Positions 60,075-64,000 of a stretch of 64,000 bases of DNA are shown piece after piece. The position numbers and the translations under genes are program-made. Under the pieces are notes generated by a model. The model worked only from the letters and a program-made list of their open reading frames with translations, had not been told where the DNA came from and did no database searches. This DNA is from Amycolatopsis nigrescens CSC17Ta-90 (GTDB taxonomy: Bacteria; Actinomycetota; Actinomycetes; Mycobacteriales; Pseudonocardiaceae), in contig NZ_ARVW01000001.1 in assembly GCF_000384315.1 (NCBI RefSeq), positions 7,485,001 to 7,549,000 of the forward strand. Reading direction: 5' to 3'. Position 1 is the stretch's first letter. Every line of letters begins with the position of its first letter.

Positions 60075-60764
60075 ATGAGCACCTCCTCCGTCGATTCGCC
60101 CGAGCCCGCCGCCGCGCCGCGCGGCTCGGTGCGCCCGCCCGCCCGTGAACGGGTCTACGACTGGCTGCGAGACCGGATCATCGGCGGCGAGCTGGCCGGT
60201 GGCACCTTTCTCGACGAGAACTGGCTCTCCGGCACGGTCGGCGTTTCGCGCACCCCGATCCGGGAGGCCTTCCACCAGCTGGCCGCCGAACGCTTCATCG
60301 AGCTGCTGCCGCGCAAGGGGGCCCAGGTCCGCACCGTCACCGGCCGCGAGCTGGCCGAGGTCTACGAGACGCGGCGGCTGGTCGAGGGGTACTGCGCGGA
60401 GATCCTGTGCCGCCGCGAAGCCGGGGTGCCCGCCGAGATGGCCGAGCTGGCCGAGCAGATGAGCGAGCTCGGCATGTCCGAGGACTACTTCCTGCTCTCC
60501 GGCTTGGACCGGAGGTTCCACCGGGCGATGGTCGCCGCGGCGGGCAACGCCGTCCTGCTGGAGGTCTACGACTCCCTGCGCTCGCGCCAGCAGCGCGTCG
60601 CGGTGAGCGCGATGCGGGCGAAACCCGTGCGCATCCCGGTGATCAACGATCAGCACTCGAACCTGGTGGAACTGTTGCGCCGCAACGATTTCCCCGGAAT
60701 CACGGCGGCGCTGGCCGAGCATCTGCGACCGATCCCCGATGTGCTCGACCAACTGCCGGCCTGA
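60075..60764 (+). CDS. GntR-family regulator with FCD domain
   Basis: A 229-residue regulator. Winged helix: ERVYDWLRDRIIGGELAGGTFLDENWLSGTVGVSRTPIREAFHQLAAERFIELLPRKG; FCD domain: EVYETRRLVEGYCAEI, LDRRFHRAMVAAAGN, and the metal/ligand His residues DQHSNLVELLRR, LAEHLRP. AAAGGA lies 6 bases before ATG 60075. It sits between the minus-strand aldolase/MFS operon and the plus-strand RraA/MFS/amidase operon and probably controls both, sensing a carboxylic acid. Confidence 0.92.
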   Translation: MSTSSVDSPEPAAAPRGSVRPPARERVYDWLRDRIIGGELAGGTFLDENWLSGTVGVSRTPIREAFHQLAAERFIELLPRKGAQVRTVTGRELAEVYETRRLVEGYCAEILCRREAGVPAEMAELAEQMSELGMSEDYFLLSGLDRRFHRAMVAAAGNAVLLEVYDSLRSRQQRVAVSAMRAKPVRIPVINDQHSNLVELLRRNDFPGITAALAEHLRPIPDVLDQLPA

Positions 60765-60814
60765 CCGATTCACCTGGCCGTACCCCTTGCGGAGACGGAC
60801 CTCGGCTTGCTAGG

Positions 60815-60840
60815 CATACGCAACGCATGCGTTACGTATG
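60815..60840. promoter_or_regulatory. 26-bp inverted repeat upstream of the RraA-like operon
   Basis: CATACG and CGTATG flank the perfect palindrome AACGCATGCGTT (60822-60833), giving a 26 bp inverted repeat with one mismatched pair. It ends 27 bp before the RraA-like start codon. A likely operator of the GntR regulator or another dimeric regulator. Confidence 0.75.
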
Positions 60841-60867
60841 CATGCAGCGGAGCTGATTGGAGCGAGC

Positions 60868-61539
60868 ATGTTCGTGCGAGGCAAGGCACCGGAGCCACTG
60901 GACCCGGCCGTGGTGGACGCGCTGTCGAAGGTGCAGACGTCCACCCTCGGGCACCTGCGTGACCACGGATTTCCCCGAGGCCTGCGGCCCGTCCGGCGTC
61001 CGCTGTCCTTCGTCGGCACCGCGTTCACCGTCCGGCTGCCGCATCTGGACTCGACCGCGCTGCACGTGGCCGCGGACGAGGTCCGGCCGGGTGACGTGCT
61101 CGTGGTGGACCAGTCCGGCGACGACCGCTCCTGCTTCGGCGGCATGGTCGCCTACACCGCGGCCGCCCGTGGCGCGGTCGGCGCGCTGGTGGCGGGGTCG
61201 ATCAACGACGTGGACGAGATCCTGGAACTCGGCCTGCCGGTGTTCTCCGCTGGCGTTTCCGCCAGGACCACGCGGATCCTGGGCATCGAGGGCTCGATCA
61301 ACGTCGGCGTCAGCGTCGGCGGAGTGGCGATCAACCCCGGTGACGTGATCTTCGGCGACTCCGACGGGGTGGCGGTGCTCGGCCGCGGCGAGGCGCTGGA
61401 GATCGCCGGGATACTGGCCGGCAAGGAAGCGGCCGAGCCGGAGCTGAAGGAGAAGATCGCGGTGGGGGCGCGGCTTTCGGAATGGTCCGGTGCGCTCGCG
61501 CAGTTCGAGGCCGGCCTCCCGCGCGACCCGGTGGAGTGA
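60868..61539 (+). CDS. RraA-like/HMG-CHA aldolase family protein with altered active site
   Basis: A 223-residue RraA-fold protein: TSTLGHLRDHGFPRGLRP start, RPGDVLVVDQSGD, PGDVIFGDSDGVAVLGRGEA end. In pyruvate aldolases of this fold the active-site motif is G-x-x-R-D; here it is GSIND (N113-D114), so the enolate-binding Arg is missing, and the acidic residue before it is Gly (FGGMVA). It may have another activity. ATG 60868 is preferred for TTGGAG 7 bases before. First gene of an operon with MFS and amidase genes. Confidence 0.8.
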   Translation: MFVRGKAPEPLDPAVVDALSKVQTSTLGHLRDHGFPRGLRPVRRPLSFVGTAFTVRLPHLDSTALHVAADEVRPGDVLVVDQSGDDRSCFGGMVAYTAAARGAVGALVAGSINDVDEILELGLPVFSAGVSARTTRILGIEGSINVGVSVGGVAINPGDVIFGDSDGVAVLGRGEALEIAGILAGKEAAEPELKEKIAVGARLSEWSGALAQFEAGLPRDPVE

Positions 61540-61543
61540 CCCG

Positions 61544-62863
61544 ATGACGGCGACCGAGTCGGGCCCCGGCACCGGGCGGCTGCGCTGGTTCATCGCGGGC
61601 GGGCTGCTGCTGCCGGTGACCTTCGTGATGAGCATGGACCGGGCCGCCATGACGGTGGCGGCACCGGTCATCCAGAAGGAGTTCGGCTTCACCGTCACCG
61701 AGATGTCGATCATCCTGACCTCGTTCTGGTGGGCCTACGCGTTGTTCCAGGTGCCCGGCGGACTGCTGGCGAAACGGTTCGGGCCGCGCAAGACGCTCGC
61801 CATCGCCGGTATCTGGTGGTCGGTGTTCACCTTCCTGACCCCGTACGGCGTGGTGTTCCTCGGGTTCGTGGTGATCCGGATCCTGCTCGGGCTCGGGCAG
61901 GCCGCGGACTGGCCGACCTCGGTCTACACCCTGCAGCGGTGGTTCCCGCAGCAGGAGCAGTCGCGGGCGAACTCCCTGCTGCTGTGCGGGCTCTACCTCG
62001 GCAACGTGGTCGGCTCCCCGCTGGTCGTGTGGATCATCGACGGTTTCGGCTGGGAGGACGCGTTCCACTTCTTCGCGATCGTCGGGCTGGTGCTCGCGGT
62101 CGTGTGGTGGTGGGTGGTCCGGGACGAGCCCAGCGCGCATCCGGCCATCTCGGCGGCCGAGGTCGGGCACATCGAGTCCGGACGGCGCGGCGTGCACAGC
62201 GGGGTCAACCTGCCGTGGCGCGCCTTCGCCCGCTCGGGCCAGTTCTGGGCGATCGGCGCGCAGTACGCCTGCCTGCTGCTGATCCAGGGTTTCTTCGCCA
62301 CCTGGCTGCCGACCTACCTGGTGGACGCGCGCGGGCTTTCGTTGAAGGAAATGGGTTTTCTCGGTTCCCTGCCGTGGCTGGCGATGATCGCCTGCGTGTT
62401 CGGCATGGGTGCGCTGAACGACAGGGCGTTTCGCCGCTGGCCCGGCCGGGTGCGCATCGCGGCCGTCGGCTACCTGCTCGCGGCGGCGTTCCTGGTGCTC
62501 GGCGCGGTGACCGCGAACGTGCCGATGATGATCACGTTCCTGTGCCTGAGCCTCGGCGCGGTCGGCATGGTGCAGGTCCAGGTCTGGGCCGCCTGCCAGG
62601 ACCTCGGCGGCAGCTACTCGGCGACCGTCACCGGCTGGACCAACCTGTGGGGCAACCTGATGTCCGCGGCAGGCCCGTTGTTCACCGGCATCCTGGTCGG
62701 CATCGGCGGGAACTGGTTGCTGGCCATGACGATTCTCGCGGCCTCGGGTGTGCTCGGCGCGATCTGCTGGTTCTTCGTACATCCCGAACGGCCGTTGCAG
62801 GCCCCCCAAGGCGCCCGCTCGCTCGCGGGCGGGACAACTGAGATCGAGGAGAGTGCACGATGA
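61544..62863 (+). CDS. MFS permease, anion:cation symporter type
   Basis: A 439-residue permease with about 12 helices. VMSMDRAAMTVAAPVIQKEFGF and VPGGLLAKRFGPRKTL (motif A) resemble sugar-acid or aromatic-acid symporters; a short loop with SAHPAISAAEVGHI separates halves. It lies 4 bp after the RraA-like stop and overlaps the amidase start by 4 bp (ATGA). It probably imports the substrate of this catabolic operon. Confidence 0.91.
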   Translation: MTATESGPGTGRLRWFIAGGLLLPVTFVMSMDRAAMTVAAPVIQKEFGFTVTEMSIILTSFWWAYALFQVPGGLLAKRFGPRKTLAIAGIWWSVFTFLTPYGVVFLGFVVIRILLGLGQAADWPTSVYTLQRWFPQQEQSRANSLLLCGLYLGNVVGSPLVVWIIDGFGWEDAFHFFAIVGLVLAVVWWWVVRDEPSAHPAISAAEVGHIESGRRGVHSGVNLPWRAFARSGQFWAIGAQYACLLLIQGFFATWLPTYLVDARGLSLKEMGFLGSLPWLAMIACVFGMGALNDRAFRRWPGRVRIAAVGYLLAAAFLVLGAVTANVPMMITFLCLSLGAVGMVQVQVWAACQDLGGSYSATVTGWTNLWGNLMSAAGPLFTGILVGIGGNWLLAMTILAASGVLGAICWFFVHPERPLQAPQGARSLAGGTTEIEESAR

Positions 62864-63660
62864 CGTTGACCGTCGCGGTGGCCCAGTTCGCCGCAGCGCT
62901 GGACAAGCAGGAGAACCTCAAGCTCGTCCGCGAAGGCATCCGCGTCGGCGCGGACCGGGGCGCGCGGCTGGTGGTCACCCCGGAGTACGGCATGTACAAC
63001 GACGCCACCCGCAGCAGCAGCGACCGGTCCTATCCGGAACCGCTGGACGGGCCGTGGCTGAACGCGGTGCGCGAGACGGTGCGCGAGCTGGGCGTGCACG
63101 CGGTGGTCGGTATCGCGGAAAGCCTGCCCGGCGAGTCGCGGAACGCCAACACCGTGGTCGCGCTGGACGCCTCGGGTGAGATCGCCGGGGTGTACCGCAA
63201 GATCCACCTGTACGACGCCTTCGGTTTCCGCGAGTCGGACACCGTGCTGCCCGCCGACATCGTCGAGCCGCTCATCTTCGATCTCGGCGACCTGCGCTTC
63301 GGCGTGCTGACCTGTTACGACCTGCGCTTCCCGGAGAGCGCCAGGGTGCTGGTGGACGCCGGTGCGAACGCGCTGGTGCTGCCGGCGGCATGGGTGGTCG
63401 GCCCGGCCAAGGAGGACCACTGGTCCACCCTGGTGCGGGCGCGCGCCATCGAGAACACCAGCTACGTGCTCGCCGCCGGGCAGACCGGCCCGCACTGCGC
63501 GGGGCAGAGCATGATCGTCGACCCGATGGGCGTCACGCTCGCGTCGGCGGGGGAGGCGCCGGGCGTCGCACTGGCGGAACTGACCGAGTCGCGGCTGGAG
63601 TCGGTGCGGGAGCGGAACCCGTCGCTGCGCCACCGTCGCTTCAAGGTCGTCCCCGCTTGA
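62860..63660 (+). CDS. carbon-nitrogen hydrolase (nitrilase superfamily amidase)
   Basis: A 266-residue amidase with the Glu-Lys-Cys triad: E in VVTPEYGMYN, K in VYRKIHLYDAFG, C in LTCYDLRFPE. The closing region is ARAIENTSYVLAAGQTG. It would hydrolyse an amide or carbamoyl bond in the cytoplasm, releasing ammonia. The ATG overlaps the permease stop (ATGA), so it is the last gene of the RraA/MFS/amidase operon. Confidence 0.92.
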   Translation: MTLTVAVAQFAAALDKQENLKLVREGIRVGADRGARLVVTPEYGMYNDATRSSSDRSYPEPLDGPWLNAVRETVRELGVHAVVGIAESLPGESRNANTVVALDASGEIAGVYRKIHLYDAFGFRESDTVLPADIVEPLIFDLGDLRFGVLTCYDLRFPESARVLVDAGANALVLPAAWVVGPAKEDHWSTLVRARAIENTSYVLAAGQTGPHCAGQSMIVDPMGVTLASAGEAPGVALAELTESRLESVRERNPSLRHRRFKVVPA

Positions 63661-63667
63661 CCGGCCT

Positions 63668-63709
63668 CGTGAGTGGAAAGTGTTGTCCCGGCAACACTTT
63701 CCACTCACG
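63668..63709 (+). terminator. strong hairpin after the amidase gene
   Basis: Perfect 18 bp arms (63668-63685 and 63692-63709) around loop TCCCGG, 8 bp after the amidase stop. Factor-independent-like hairpin without T-run. Confidence 0.85.
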
Positions 63710-63781
63710 ACGGCACCAGGCCGGGCGCAGCGGGCATCGCCTAGACTGGCGAAGTCCGTGTCCGGCCAGCCAGGAGTGTCA

Positions 63782-64000
63782 GTGACCGCCTCGTTCGCAG
63801 CCGCGCCGACGCCCCCGGAGCTGCCCGAAACCCGGCGGCCGGCGGACGTGCCGGCCAAGGACTTCGTCTACGACTACGTCAAGCGGCTGGTGGTGGACCT
63901 GACCCTGCCGCCGGGGCACATCGTGACGGAGATGGACATCGCGAAGGTCACCGGCGTGTCCCGCACGCCGGTGCGGGAGGCATTCCTGCGGTTGGACGCC
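63782..64000 (+). CDS. GntR-family regulator (5' part, cut by window end)
   Basis: The first 73 codons of a GntR regulator. A GTG start at 63782 follows CAGGAG by 5 bases, and the -10-like TAGACT (63741-63746) lies upstream. The product reads KDFVYDYVKRLVVDLTLPPGHIV, TEMDIAKVTGVSRTPVREAFLRLDA, a GntR winged helix like the regulator at 60.1 kb. Probably FCD-type. The frame is open to the last base. Confidence 0.85.
   Translation, partial: MTASFAAAPTPPELPETRRPADVPAKDFVYDYVKRLVVDLTLPPGHIVTEMDIAKVTGVSRTPVREAFLRLDA

Noticed and set aside
59190..60773. Upstream extension of the minus-strand MFS gene to a 963-codon frame
   Set aside because: The extension runs antisense through the GntR regulator and out of frame through the aldolase; the GTG at 59189 overlaps the aldolase stop and begins the first helix.

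Overview
This is a chromosomal segment of a high-GC actinomycete, most likely Pseudonocardiaceae and plausibly Amycolatopsis. The evidence is GC-rich third codon positions, many GTG starts, LexA boxes of the TCGAAC-N4-GTTCGA type, a DasR-like regulator with TGGTCTAGACC operators, an AfsR-like regulator, an F420-type oxidoreductase, tandem imine reductases, and the recurring coding palindrome TCCACTGTGGA. The genus is an inference. I see no rRNA, tRNA, CRISPR, prophage or intact insertion sequence. It reads as accessory or catabolic chromosome made of small gene clusters, each beside its own regulator.

Layout: 0-6.7 kb holds oxidoreductases, a secreted flavoprotein, an SOS-type alkB, a cyclase-family hydrolase divergent from a metallo-beta-lactamase-fold protein, a VOC protein and an SOS-type unknown gene. 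6.7-8.9 kb is a DHFR-like/YciI/ECF42-type sigma operon. 9-11.9 kb is a nucleoside hydrolase plus adenosine-deaminase-like pair with a divergent LacI regulator. 11.9-16.5 kb is an enolase-superfamily dehydratase/aldehyde dehydrogenase/iron alcohol dehydrogenase operon with a divergent IclR regulator, followed by a secreted alpha-L-fucosidase (16.6-18.4). 18.5-22.7 kb is a lipoprotein translationally coupled to a membrane TIR/beta-propeller protein. 22.8-36 kb is mixed: kinase-like, alpha/beta hydrolase, pseudouridine synthase, F420 oxidoreductase, GH18-like secreted protein, M28 aminopeptidase, SHOCT membrane protein, two MFS exporters, serine hydrolase, GNAT, quinone reductase/TetR pair and an SOS-type lipoprotein. 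36-42.5 kb holds a DUF1015 protein, an ArsR regulator, a trio (small protein, degenerate malic-enzyme-like protein, PRPP synthetase), two more GH18-like proteins and a DasR-like GntR regulator. 42.7-45.2 kb holds a MerR regulator, a repeat-rich gap and a DUF222/HNH (13E12-type) protein. 45.2-50.6 kb is a mandelate/benzoylformate cluster (MFS, benzoylformate decarboxylase, aldehyde dehydrogenase, divergent IclR). 50.6-56.4 kb is a large AfsR/SARP-like regulator divergent from two imine reductases and a catalytically degenerate SDR. 56.4-64 kb is a membrane protein, a phosphotransferase, and a catabolic cluster (HpcH/HpaI aldolase, two MFS permeases, FCD-GntR regulator, RraA-like protein, nitrilase-like amidase) ending in a truncated GntR gene.

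How genes work together: most clusters pair enzymes with a divergent regulator and a visible inverted-repeat operator (LacI at 10881, TetR at 32968 and 33004, ArsR at 36993, DasR-type at 27351 and 39619, GntR at 60815). Genes within operons commonly overlap by 4 bp (ATGA or GTGA). Three genes carry near-perfect LexA boxes immediately before apparently leaderless start codons, which suggests a DNA-damage regulon including alkB, a small Cys/His protein of unknown function and a short lipoprotein. The most novel-looking parts are this leaderless SOS set, the lipoprotein plus TIR-TM-propeller pair, the PRPP-synthetase trio with a dead malic enzyme, and the imine reductase pair followed by a dead SDR.
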